A stretch of DNA of 12,661 bases from Rhodobiaceae bacterium UBA7378 (GTDB lineage: Bacteria > Pseudomonadota > Alphaproteobacteria > RS24). Positions 6,721-12,661 of the stretch are shown piece by piece (the first letter of the stretch is position 1; each line of letters begins with the position of its first letter). The stretch lies in the NCBI GenBank assembly GCA_002469805.1, contig DKNW01000129.1, positions 1 through 12,661 of the forward strand, written 5' to 3'. The translations under genes were made by a program, and so were the position numbers. The notes below the pieces were generated by a model. That model ran no database searches. It saw only the letters and a program-made list of their open reading frames with translations, and had not been told where the DNA came from.

Positions 6721-7416
6721 ATGTCGATCGAGTGCCGCTTGCTTGTCGTTGAAGACGACGAGATGTTGAGCGACGCGCTGCGCGAACAGTTTTCGTTGCA
6801 TGCGGAGTTCGCGCTTAGTTTTGCGCAAAGCGCGGCGGAGGCATTTGATCTCGTGGCCCGGTCGGAATTTGATATGATTTTGTTGGATGTCGGCCTGCCC
6901 GACCAAGACGGACGGGAAACTTGCAAAATTCTGCGGCGGCAGAAGATCACCGCGCCGATCATCATGCTCACTGGCGCTGCCACCGAAGCGGATACAATTC
7001 TGGGTCTCGATGCGGGTGCCAATGATTATGTGACGAAGCCGTTCCGCTTTGGCGTGTTGCTGGCTCGCATTCGTGCGCACTTGCGACAATACGAAACCAG
7101 CGATGCCGCCATTCTTCATTTCGGGCCGTATGAGTTTCGGCCGGCCATCAAACAGCTGGCCACAGGCGACGGGGAGAAAATTCGTCTCACCGAAAAAGAG
7201 GCAAATATTCTGAAATTTCTCTATCGCGCCAGCGCACAAACCGTGTCGCGTGAAACATTGCTGCATGAGGTGTGGGGCTACAACGCGCAGATCACGACGC
7301 ACACGCTGGAAACCCATATTTACCGGCTTCGCCAGAAAATAGAGGCAGATCCGTCTAACGCCAAATTGCTGGTGACAGAAGAGGGCGGATACCGGCTGAT
7401 TACCGCAGATCAGTAA
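6721..7416 (+). CDS. OmpR-family response regulator, orphan (CenR-like)
   Basis: This is a two-component DNA-binding response regulator of 231 residues. The N-terminal receiver domain (about 5-118) has the acidic pair Glu11-Asp12-Asp13, the phosphoacceptor Asp56 in ILLDVGLPD, Thr84 in IIMLTG and Lys106 in YVTKPF, all intact. The C-terminal winged helix (about 131-229) shows RLTEKEANILKFL, LLHEVWGYN and the recognition region TTHTLETHIYRLRQKIE, ending in GGYRLI. A GAGGGGGG tract eight bases before ATG 6721 is the ribosome-binding site. The wording of the receiver and of the EKEANILKFLYR helix resembles, from memory, the alphaproteobacterial CenR envelope regulator; I cannot confirm orthology. 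No histidine kinase is present in the window. It is divergent from the YkuD gene and its 3' end overlaps the convergent thioesterase gene by 17 bases. Confidence 0.94.
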   Translation: MSIECRLLVVEDDEMLSDALREQFSLHAEFALSFAQSAAEAFDLVARSEFDMILLDVGLPDQDGRETCKILRRQKITAPIIMLTGAATEADTILGLDAGANDYVTKPFRFGVLLARIRAHLRQYETSDAAILHFGPYEFRPAIKQLATGDGEKIRLTEKEANILKFLYRASAQTVSRETLLHEVWGYNAQITTHTLETHIYRLRQKIEADPSNAKLLVTEEGGYRLITADQ

Positions 7417-7873
7417 AGGCGCTTTCCAGATCGGGGTTTGCCGGATAGCCTGTTTTAAACGATACCGGCATCCGGCAGGCGCGCCCGGTTGAAATTTTTA
7501 TCGTGGCAAATTCGGTCATGGCATAAGCCAATGTTTCCCTGGTACTTTCGAGGCAAATCTGAAAGCGCCGCCGCAAGCGCACGCGCCCGTCATTATGGGT
7601 GATCCAGGTCGCGATAAGGGCTGTTGTGTCTGGCGGGCATGCGGCGCGGTAATCGATTTCGTGGCGCGTCACGACGAAGCCGCAATCCAGCGCGCGGTAG
7701 GCTTCAAAATCAAAACCCAACGCCTTCGAGTGCGCCCACGCTGCGCGGGCAACCCAGCCCAGATAGACGACATTATTGACATGCCCGAAATCATCAATGT
7801 CTGCCGCGCGCACGGCTATGGGCAGAATGAACGGGTCGGGCACCAGAAAGGCCTGTTGTTTGGTCGTAGACAT
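7400..7873 (-). CDS. acyl-CoA thioesterase, 4HBT/YbgC-type hotdog fold
   Basis: This is a probable cytoplasmic acyl-CoA thioesterase of the 4-hydroxybenzoyl-CoA thioesterase class. From ATG 7873 it has 157 residues, normal for a single hotdog domain. The signature is DIDDFGHVNNVVYLGWVARAAW (residues 25-46), with conserved Asp25/Asp27, then GHVNN at the start of the central helix. It is followed by the beta strands around VVTRHEIDYRAACPPD and GRVRLRRRFQI. The open frame extends upstream to a GTG at 7960, but that stretch reads unlike the domain (basic, low hydrophobicity), so the internal ATG is preferred; no good ribosome-binding site was seen for either. The substrate is unknown. It converges on the response regulator with overlapping 3' ends and is divergent from a PaaI-type thioesterase. 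Confidence 0.85.
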   Translation of the reverse strand: MSTTKQQAFLVPDPFILPIAVRAADIDDFGHVNNVVYLGWVARAAWAHSKALGFDFEAYRALDCGFVVTRHEIDYRAACPPDTTALIATWITHNDGRVRLRRRFQICLESTRETLAYAMTEFATIKISTGRACRMPVSFKTGYPANPDLESAFTDLR

Positions 7874-7899
7874 GGGTTTTGGTAACACGGACGCGGGCA

Positions 7900-7912
7900 A
7901 CGCGTCACGCGT
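7900..7912 (+). repeat. paired ACGCGT motif between two divergent thioesterase genes
   Basis: ACGCGT occurs twice with one base between (7900-7905 and 7907-7912). Each half is itself a palindrome, so the 13-bp site is both a direct and an inverted repeat. It sits immediately upstream of a candidate -35 box in a 113-base divergent intergenic region, where a repressor or activator could bind. Confidence 0.4.
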
Positions 7913-7913
7913 C

Positions 7914-7942
7914 TTGAATTTACGCGGAGCGCGGTGTCTACT
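7914..7942 (+). promoter_or_regulatory. candidate promoter for the paaI-ahpD-DUF3422 genes
   Basis: TTGAAT (7914-7919, four of six consensus matches) and TCTACT (7937-7942, four of six) are separated by 17 bases and lie about 45 bases upstream of the PaaI-type start codon. Spacing is ideal but both hexamers are imperfect. Confidence 0.3.
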
Positions 7943-7986
7943 CCTAGAGCACAACAACACGCAGTCATTAGACGAAAGGGAGGCCT

Positions 7987-8484
7987 ATGAGCGCGCCTGC
8001 AAAAATGCCGGAAAAAATTGGCCAAGCCCGCGATGGGTTCACAACTGACCCAGAAAGCTGGCCACCCAATGTCAAATCGGCGCATAAAAAACCGTCGCCG
8101 ACATCCGCACATCTGGGCCTCGAATTGCTCGCCGTCGATCAGGCGGCTGGCATTGTCGAGATGGCATTCAACGCGACCGACAAACTGTGTAATAAATGGG
8201 GAGGCATTCAGGGCGGCAATGTTGCGGCTATGCTGGATGATGCCATGGCCTTTGCCATCGGTGTTAACCTTGACTGGGGGCAAATTAGCCCAACATTAGA
8301 GATAAAAGTGTCGATGCTCGCCCCAGCACGCCCGGGGCGAATTCTCGCCATTGGCCGTGTCTTACGCCGGGGCAGGTCGGTCGGGTTCGTCGAGGGTGAG
8401 CTTTATGATGGTGAGGGGCGGTTGCTGGCTGCTGGTTCGTCAACGGCAAATTTCGTGACGTTGAAGAAGAAGCCAGATGCCTAA
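7987..8484 (+). CDS. PaaI family thioesterase (hotdog fold)
   Basis: This is a probable acyl-CoA thioesterase of the PaaI type, 165 residues. About 35 polar N-terminal residues precede a hotdog domain. The signature reads NKWGGIQGGNVAAMLDDAMAFA (residues 69-90), the counterpart of the usual N-x-x-G-x-x-H-G-G. Gln takes the place usually held by His, a substitution that also occurs in some relatives. The second conserved block SPTLEIKVSMLAPARPG (101-117) follows, then ANFVTLKKK at the end. Start ATG 7987 has a strong GGGAGG site about five bases upstream. It heads a plus-strand group with the AhpD-like and DUF3422 genes, 91 bases before the former. Substrate is unknown; nothing nearby belongs to phenylacetate degradation, so the PaaI name only indicates the fold. 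Confidence 0.87.
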   Translation: MSAPAKMPEKIGQARDGFTTDPESWPPNVKSAHKKPSPTSAHLGLELLAVDQAAGIVEMAFNATDKLCNKWGGIQGGNVAAMLDDAMAFAIGVNLDWGQISPTLEIKVSMLAPARPGRILAIGRVLRRGRSVGFVEGELYDGEGRLLAAGSSTANFVTLKKKPDA

Positions 8485-8575
8485 ACCACCCACGCGGTTC
8501 GCCCTCCAAAAATGCGGGTGCAAGGCGGGTTTGAAGGCGCGTCGCACGCGGGCGGCTAAAAAAGGGAGATGGGCC

Positions 8576-9166
8576 ATGACATATTTGAATCCACCTGATG
8601 CAAGCACACTCGACGAGGTGAAGGACGAATTGGCTTTTGTCGCCATGGCGATGGGGTTTGAGGCAAACTCGATGAAAATTATGGCGCATCGGCCGGGAAT
8701 CCTGCGGGGGTTTCTGGGGCTGATGGCGCCGGTGATCGGGCCTGATGCCGTACTCGATGCAGGGCTGAGGCAGATGGTGGCCCACATCGCAAGTGCCGCT
8801 GCTGGTTGTCGGTATTGTCAGGCGCATACTGCGCATGGCGCCGACCATGCTGGCGTGTCGCGCGACAAAATCGAAGCCTTATGGACATATGCAGATAGCC
8901 CGCTTTTTAGCGATGCAGAGCGTGCGGCGCTGCATTTAGCACAAGCTGCTGGCAGCGTGCCAAACCAGACAGAAGCCAGCCATTTTGAGGCGGTGAAAGC
9001 GCATTTCTCCGAGCCTGAGATTGTTGAAATCGTTGCTGTTATTTCTGCTTTCGGCTTTTTGAACCGCTGGAACGATACATTTGCCACGTCGCTTGAAGAC
9101 AGCCCTCTTGCTTTTGCGGAGGCCAGCTTGAGCAGCGCTGGCTGGACCGCAGGCAAACACGGTTAA
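8576..9166 (+). CDS. carboxymuconolactone decarboxylase / AhpD-like family protein
   Basis: This 196-residue, helix-rich protein belongs to the AhpD/carboxymuconolactone decarboxylase superfamily, probably on the peroxidase-related side. The redox signature is AGCRYCQAHTAHGA, with Cys78, Cys81 and His84, as in AhpD, where the two cysteines support disulfide-based peroxide reduction. The flanks LRQMVAHIASA and LFSDAERAALHLAQAAG match the usual helices before and after the active site, and FLNRWNDTFATSLEDSP is typical near the C-terminus. ATG 8576 is chosen because GGGAG lies just upstream. An in-frame ATG at 8477 would add a 33-residue strongly basic leader and overlap the PaaI stop. No beta-ketoadipate pathway gene is nearby, so a real carboxymuconolactone decarboxylase role is unlikely. 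The DUF3422 gene starts 10 bases after its stop, which suggests co-transcription. Confidence 0.85.
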   Translation: MTYLNPPDASTLDEVKDELAFVAMAMGFEANSMKIMAHRPGILRGFLGLMAPVIGPDAVLDAGLRQMVAHIASAAAGCRYCQAHTAHGADHAGVSRDKIEALWTYADSPLFSDAERAALHLAQAAGSVPNQTEASHFEAVKAHFSEPEIVEIVAVISAFGFLNRWNDTFATSLEDSPLAFAEASLSSAGWTAGKHG

Positions 9167-9176
9167 GGGTGCGGAT

Positions 9177-10451
9177 ATGTCTGATAAGCCTATGACAGCA
9201 TCGGCGCAGCTAACTCATAAAAAAGATTGGCGGCTCAACGAGGTTACCGACGAGTTGAATGCGCGGCCGTTTCCGCGCTTTGGCCTGCCGACAAATATTT
9301 TCCGGCTCTGCGCGGCGGGACCGGGTGCTTTTGCCTCTATTCAAGCGACCTTGTCTGAATTGTTGCCGGATGTTGACTGGGATACTGCCGAGCAGGGCAA
9401 GTTGATCCGCGGTACATTGGGAGATTTGCGGGTGAATATTGAGCGGCACACAGAGTTCGTTTCCGTCACGATTATTGATGCTGGGGGCGGTGCTGACGGG
9501 TCCGGTCAATCGGCGGCAAAACATCTGCCTGAGGATTGGGCGCAACGGCTGTCGGCTGACATTGTTGTAGCCGTAGATTGCCTGTGTCGCCCACGCGGGG
9601 CCGGCACCGAAGGCTGGACGTGCGCCAGTCAACTCGAGGGCGGCCTGGCTTCGGCGTTTTTTGACTTCAAAGTGGCCGAAGATGGGCATACGAAAATCTA
9701 TCTGGAATTTGACGCACAAACCGACGTCCGCGACATTGGTCGGGTCGCCTTGCAAGTGTTGGAGATCGAGACCTATAGGTCGTTTGCGGCGCTTGGCCTG
9801 CCCGATGCGCGCGCCGCGCAGACTGAGTTGATCGGCATTGCCGAGCGCATTCCGCAAACGCCGATCGGCTTTGATGATCCGGCATTGGCCGAAGAGCGTT
9901 TTGGGGCGCTGTCGACGTTGGCCGCCGAATTGGAGGAAATTTGGCGCGCGACTTCTTTCCGCTTCAGCGCGTGTCAGGCATATTGGGCGCTTGTGCAGGC
10001 GCGACTTACCTCGCTTCAGGAAAGCCCGCTCGATAGCCGTTTGACGGTTGGTGCCTTTCTCGAGCGCCGCTTGCGCCCTGCCGTGGCGACTTATCAGTCG
10101 ACCGAACGCCAGCGTCACGATCTGGCCGAGCAGGTTGGTAATATGGCGACGTTTCTGCAGACGCGCATTGAGCTGGGATTGCAGCGGCAAAACGCTGAGC
10201 TGCTGGCATCGCTAAACCGTGGCACCGAACGACAATTGCGCCTGCAACGTACAGTTGAGGGCGTCTCGGTGGTCGCCATTAGCTATTATACGGTCAATTT
10301 GTCGTTATATCCCGCGGCTTGGCTAGTCGACAGGTTTCCGGTCATTGACCCGACGATGGTGCGTGCCGCGCTGGTGGCAACAATTGTGCCAGTGGTCTGG
10401 TTGCTTATCCGGCGGCTCCTGCGGTTTTCAGACCCCGAAGACCAGAATTAG
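9177..10451 (+). CDS. DUF3422 family membrane-anchored protein
   Basis: This 424-residue protein matches the DUF3422 family, which is common in alpha- and betaproteobacteria and has no known function. The N-terminus has the family's LNARPFPRF segment (about 27-35). The middle is a large soluble region, including helical stretches near FGALSTLAAELEEIW and ERQRHDLAEQVGNMATFLQT, probably coiled-coil. Two hydrophobic segments close the protein: about 362-383 (GVSVVAISYYTVNLSLYP) and about 395-413 (VRAALVATIVPVVWLLIRR), followed by a short charged tail. This fits a mostly cytoplasmic protein anchored by a C-terminal hairpin. Start ATG 9177 lies ten bases after the AhpD-like stop, with AAGGG upstream overlapping that stop. 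The context hints at a link to thioester or redox chemistry, but that is only inference. Confidence 0.86.
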   Translation: MSDKPMTASAQLTHKKDWRLNEVTDELNARPFPRFGLPTNIFRLCAAGPGAFASIQATLSELLPDVDWDTAEQGKLIRGTLGDLRVNIERHTEFVSVTIIDAGGGADGSGQSAAKHLPEDWAQRLSADIVVAVDCLCRPRGAGTEGWTCASQLEGGLASAFFDFKVAEDGHTKIYLEFDAQTDVRDIGRVALQVLEIETYRSFAALGLPDARAAQTELIGIAERIPQTPIGFDDPALAEERFGALSTLAAELEEIWRATSFRFSACQAYWALVQARLTSLQESPLDSRLTVGAFLERRLRPAVATYQSTERQRHDLAEQVGNMATFLQTRIELGLQRQNAELLASLNRGTERQLRLQRTVEGVSVVAISYYTVNLSLYPAAWLVDRFPVIDPTMVRAALVATIVPVVWLLIRRLLRFSDPEDQN

Positions 10452-10568
10452 GGCACACATTAAAACGTCTGCACGCGTAAAGCTTTGCACTTTTGCGACG
10501 TAATTAAGAGTTGTGCTCGTGCCGTGGGCGCAAACACGTGTAGCCCCGTTCTGCGGAAATTATTTTCG

Positions 10569-10577
10569 TGTTATAAT
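10569..10577 (+). promoter_or_regulatory. extended -10 promoter of the Sel1-repeat gene
   Basis: TGTTATAAT is a perfect extended -10 element (TGnTATAAT). The -35 position 17 bases upstream holds only TTCTGC, but extended -10 promoters do not need a good -35. Transcription would start near 10584, about 16 bases before the ATG at 10600, leaving a short leader with an AAGG ribosome-binding site (10589-10592). Confidence 0.5.
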
Positions 10578-10599
10578 GCTGGTTAGGAAAAGGTGTTTT

Positions 10600-12489
10600 A
10601 TGGGTCGTAAACACGTTGTTGCTTTGCTTTGCCTGTTTCTCGTCTGCGCTGAAAGTCACGCTGCAGACGTTAATCGCGCGTTTGCGGCTGCCCAAAGCGG
10701 CAACTTCAAAACAGCAATGGAAGAGTGGCTTCCGCTTGCCGAGCGTGGGTTTGCGCGCGCGCAATATAATGTCGGCGTTATGCACGAAATGGGCGAGGGC
10801 GTGCCGCAATATTTCAAAACCGCCGTTAAATGGTACACGCTGGCCGCCAAGCAGGGCTATACATTCGCGCAATACAATCTGGCACTGAAATACGCAAAAG
10901 GCGAAGGCGTTGAGAAAGACCCAGACGAAGCGGTCAAATGGTACACGCTGGCCGCCGAGCAGGGTCATTTGCGTGCGCAGTATAATCTGGCTGTGATGTA
11001 TGACATTGGCGACGGCATTCCTGAAGACAATGCCCGCGCGCTCAAATGGTATACCCGCGCAGGTGATGGCGGCCACATCAAGTCGCAATATAATCTGGGC
11101 CTCAAATACGATAACGGCACCAATTTGCTGGAAGATGATGAGACGGCATTCAAATGGTACAAGCTGGCCGCTGATCAGGCGGATGGACGGGCGCAATATA
11201 ATTTGGGCTGCATGTTCGATTTTGGCGAGGGCGTCGCGCAGGATTATCGCGCGGCAATAAAGTGGTACACACGCGCTGCTGGTGAAGGGTATGCCAGCGC
11301 CCAGTTCAATCTTGCCCTGAAATATGATGGCGGGCTTGGTGTGCCACAAGATGATGACATGGCGACCGAATGGTATGACCGCGCCGCTGAACAGGGGCAT
11401 GTCAAATCGAGATATAATCTGTCTGTCATTAACGACCCGAATGATTCTGGCGTTCTCGAAGATGGCCGGTTCACAGCAGAGTGGCATGTGTATGAAAAAG
11501 AAGAAAAATATATGAATGTCGAATTCAATCCGGATTTTCAGGCGCTGGTCATCAAGCAGGGTCGGGTGGCAAGCAAAGATACGGTCGAGTGGTATGCGAT
11601 TAATCCTGCGCGCGAAGACCTCCAGCCCAAGCTAGAGCTGGCGGTGAAATTTCAGGAAAGAAATCAGATCTTGGGCAAAAACACGACACCGGTTCAGTGG
11701 TTCACCCCAACGGCTGAGCGCGGTGCCCCGGGCGGCCAGTTTAGCCTCGCGCTGATTTATGATCTGGGCGAAGGGGTTGGCGAAAACGACCGGCTTGCCG
11801 CGCAATGGTACGAGCGCGCAGCCGAGCAGGGTCACGCCGAAGCCCGCCACAATTTAGGGTTGATGTATGACGCTGGCGAGGGCGTGAAACAAAGCGCGGA
11901 AAACGCCGTCAAGTGGTACACGCTCGCCGCCGAGCAGGGAAATTTGCGTGCGCGTTTCAATCTGGGCGTGAAGAGCGCGTTGGGGAGCGGCATCGCTCAA
12001 GACGATGAAGTGTCTGTTAACTGGTATACGCTCGCCGCCGAGCAGGGCTTTGCGCAGGCCCAGTTCAATCTGGCCGTGGCCTATGATGTCGGGCGCGGTG
12101 TTCCGGAAGATCAAGCCGCAGCCGTCAAATGGTATACGCGCGCTGCCGAGCAAAATGACGTCAACGCGATGTTTAATCTCGGCGTCAAAAACGAGTTCGG
12201 GAAGGGCCTCACCCAAAATTACGAAAAGGCGGTTGAATGGTATATGGCCGCCGCGCAAACGGGTCACGCCAAAGCGCAATATAATCTGGCGTTGAAATAT
12301 TTTACCGGCGAGGGCGTGAAGCGTAGCAATATCAAAGCCCATATGTGGGCTAATATTTCCCGCGCCAATGACGCGCAGCGTAGCGACAAACTGCTCGATG
12401 TGATCGTGAAGGAAATGACGCCCGAACAAGTCGCTATTGCCCAGCGGCGCGCGCGCAAATGCCTCGCCAAAAATCTCAAAGGCTGCTAA
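10600..12489 (+). CDS. secreted Sel1-like repeat (SLR) protein
   Basis: This 629-residue protein starts with a signal peptide (MGRKHVVALLCLFLVCAESHA, cleavage probably near residue 21), so it is likely periplasmic or secreted. The rest is an alpha/alpha superhelix of about fifteen Sel1-type repeats and a C-terminal cap. The repeat resembles AVKWYTLAAEQG, then AQYNLALKY, then GEGV. Its anchor Trp occurs at residues 43, 78, 114, 150, 186, 222, 258, 295, 331, 367, 403, 439, 475, 511, 547 and 583, almost always 36 apart. Repeats 8 and 9 (residues 292-363) lack most consensus residues but keep the spacing. The cap ends in MTPEQVAIAQRRARKCLAKN. SLR proteins act as binding scaffolds in signalling or envelope processes; no partner can be named. 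ATG 10600 is chosen over an upstream GTG at 10513 because of the signal peptide, the ribosome-binding site and the extended -10 promoter just upstream. Confidence 0.92.
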   Translation: MGRKHVVALLCLFLVCAESHAADVNRAFAAAQSGNFKTAMEEWLPLAERGFARAQYNVGVMHEMGEGVPQYFKTAVKWYTLAAKQGYTFAQYNLALKYAKGEGVEKDPDEAVKWYTLAAEQGHLRAQYNLAVMYDIGDGIPEDNARALKWYTRAGDGGHIKSQYNLGLKYDNGTNLLEDDETAFKWYKLAADQADGRAQYNLGCMFDFGEGVAQDYRAAIKWYTRAAGEGYASAQFNLALKYDGGLGVPQDDDMATEWYDRAAEQGHVKSRYNLSVINDPNDSGVLEDGRFTAEWHVYEKEEKYMNVEFNPDFQALVIKQGRVASKDTVEWYAINPAREDLQPKLELAVKFQERNQILGKNTTPVQWFTPTAERGAPGGQFSLALIYDLGEGVGENDRLAAQWYERAAEQGHAEARHNLGLMYDAGEGVKQSAENAVKWYTLAAEQGNLRARFNLGVKSALGSGIAQDDEVSVNWYTLAAEQGFAQAQFNLAVAYDVGRGVPEDQAAAVKWYTRAAEQNDVNAMFNLGVKNEFGKGLTQNYEKAVEWYMAAAQTGHAKAQYNLALKYFTGEGVKRSNIKAHMWANISRANDAQRSDKLLDVIVKEMTPEQVAIAQRRARKCLAKNLKGC

Positions 12490-12501
12490 CTACCGCCGCT
12501 G

Positions 12502-12515
12502 CATGATGCATCATG
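12502..12515. repeat. 14-bp perfect palindrome downstream of the Sel1 gene
   Basis: CATGATGCATCATG is identical to its own reverse complement. It lies 12 bases after the Sel1 stop codon and about 88 bases beyond the 3' end of the converging tRNA-Gly gene. There is no T-run beside it, so it is not an ordinary intrinsic terminator. It could be a protein-binding site or simply chance. Confidence 0.35.
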
Positions 12516-12602
12516 AGAAACGCGCGGCCATGGGCGTGCTACCGTCCTGGCATCATCATTGCTCTGGCAAAACGAATTTTTGATTGGTTTTGAGGCTAAT
12601 TC

Positions 12603-12661
12603 TGGAGCGGGCGATGAGATTCGAACTCACGACCCCAACCTTGGCAAGGTTGTGCTCTACC
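12603..12661 (-). tRNA. tRNA-Gly(GCC), 5' part cut by window edge
   Basis: The reverse complement shows the 3' 59 bases of a tRNA. It has the end of the D arm (GGTAGAGC), a five-pair anticodon stem CAACC/GGTTG around the loop TTGCCAA (anticodon GCC, glycine), the T loop GTTCGAATC, the acceptor strand CGCCCGC and an encoded CCA. The first 15 or so bases lie beyond the window. It converges on the Sel1 gene. No integrase or repeated tRNA end is visible on this side. Confidence 0.95.

Noticed and set aside
6598..7317. Long minus-strand open frame (239 codons) opposite the response regulator
   Set aside because: It is fully antisense to a gene with intact receiver and winged-helix motifs, and its translation shows no recognisable domain.
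8576..9166. True 4-carboxymuconolactone decarboxylase of the beta-ketoadipate pathway
   Set aside because: The CxxC-x-x-H motif fits AhpD-like redox proteins, and no aromatic-degradation genes are nearby.
9210..10190. Minus-strand open frame of 326 codons opposite the DUF3422 gene
   Set aside because: It is a shadow of a GC-rich coding sequence. The translation is Arg/Gln-rich without domain features, while the plus-strand frame matches DUF3422.
10504..11487. Minus-strand open frame of 327 codons with periodic translation opposite the Sel1 gene
   Set aside because: The apparent repeats are the antisense reading of the 108-bp Sel1 repeats. A similar artefact covers 11854-12429. The plus frame has the signal peptide, promoter and family consensus.
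10710..12360. Regularly spaced repeats that might suggest a CRISPR or satellite array
   Set aside because: The period is 108 bp, in frame, and encodes Sel1 units; there are no unique spacers between identical repeats.
12568..12592. CAAAAC/GTTTTG inverted repeat as a tRNA-Gly terminator
   Set aside because: The stem is six mostly A-T pairs around a 13-base loop with no T-run on the tRNA strand.
12603..12661. tRNA-Gly as an integration site for a mobile element
   Set aside because: No integrase, no repeated tRNA 3' end and no compositional break are visible on this side. The other side is outside the window.

Overview
This window looks like ordinary core chromosome from an alphaproteobacterium. 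The evidence is the run thiE-like / DUF3576 lipoprotein / leuS / lptE / holA, a neighbouring YggS gene, a DUF3422 gene, and a YkuD gene divergent from an OmpR-type response regulator of the kind I know from alphaproteobacteria. Base composition looks moderately GC-rich (judged by eye). I cannot assign order or genus from sequence alone.

Layout. Positions 1-5217 read on the minus strand: a ThiE/TenI-like protein, a DUF3576 lipoprotein, leucyl-tRNA synthetase (leuS), the LPS-assembly lipoprotein LptE, and the delta subunit of DNA polymerase III (holA, running off the left edge). The last four are tightly packed and partly overlapping, so this is probably one operon. Divergent from it, 5327-6010 encodes a YggS-family PLP homeostasis protein. 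A minus-strand YkuD (L,D-transpeptidase-type) gene follows at 6044-6553. It is divergent from an orphan OmpR-class response regulator at 6721-7416; the gap between them carries four 14-bp direct repeats. The response regulator runs tail-to-tail into a hotdog-fold thioesterase (7400-7873, minus). That gene is divergent from a second hotdog protein, PaaI-type (7987-8484, plus), which leads a probable operon with an AhpD/carboxymuconolactone decarboxylase-like protein (8576-9166) and a DUF3422 membrane-anchored protein (9177-10451). A secreted Sel1-repeat protein with its own extended -10 promoter fills 10600-12489. The right edge cuts a tRNA-Gly(GCC) gene on the minus strand.

How the genes fit together. 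The left block mixes translation, replication and outer-membrane biogenesis, as is usual for the leuS-lptE-holA cluster. The YkuD gene and response regulator may be an envelope-stress pair. The paaI-ahpD-DUF3422 group has no assigned pathway.

No gene-free stretch exceeds 300 bases. I see no transposon, phage gene, CRISPR array or defence system, and no convincing undescribed multi-gene system. The most notable items are the repeat architecture of the Sel1 protein, with two central units that have decayed in sequence but kept their 36-residue register, and the 14-bp repeat array upstream of the response regulator.
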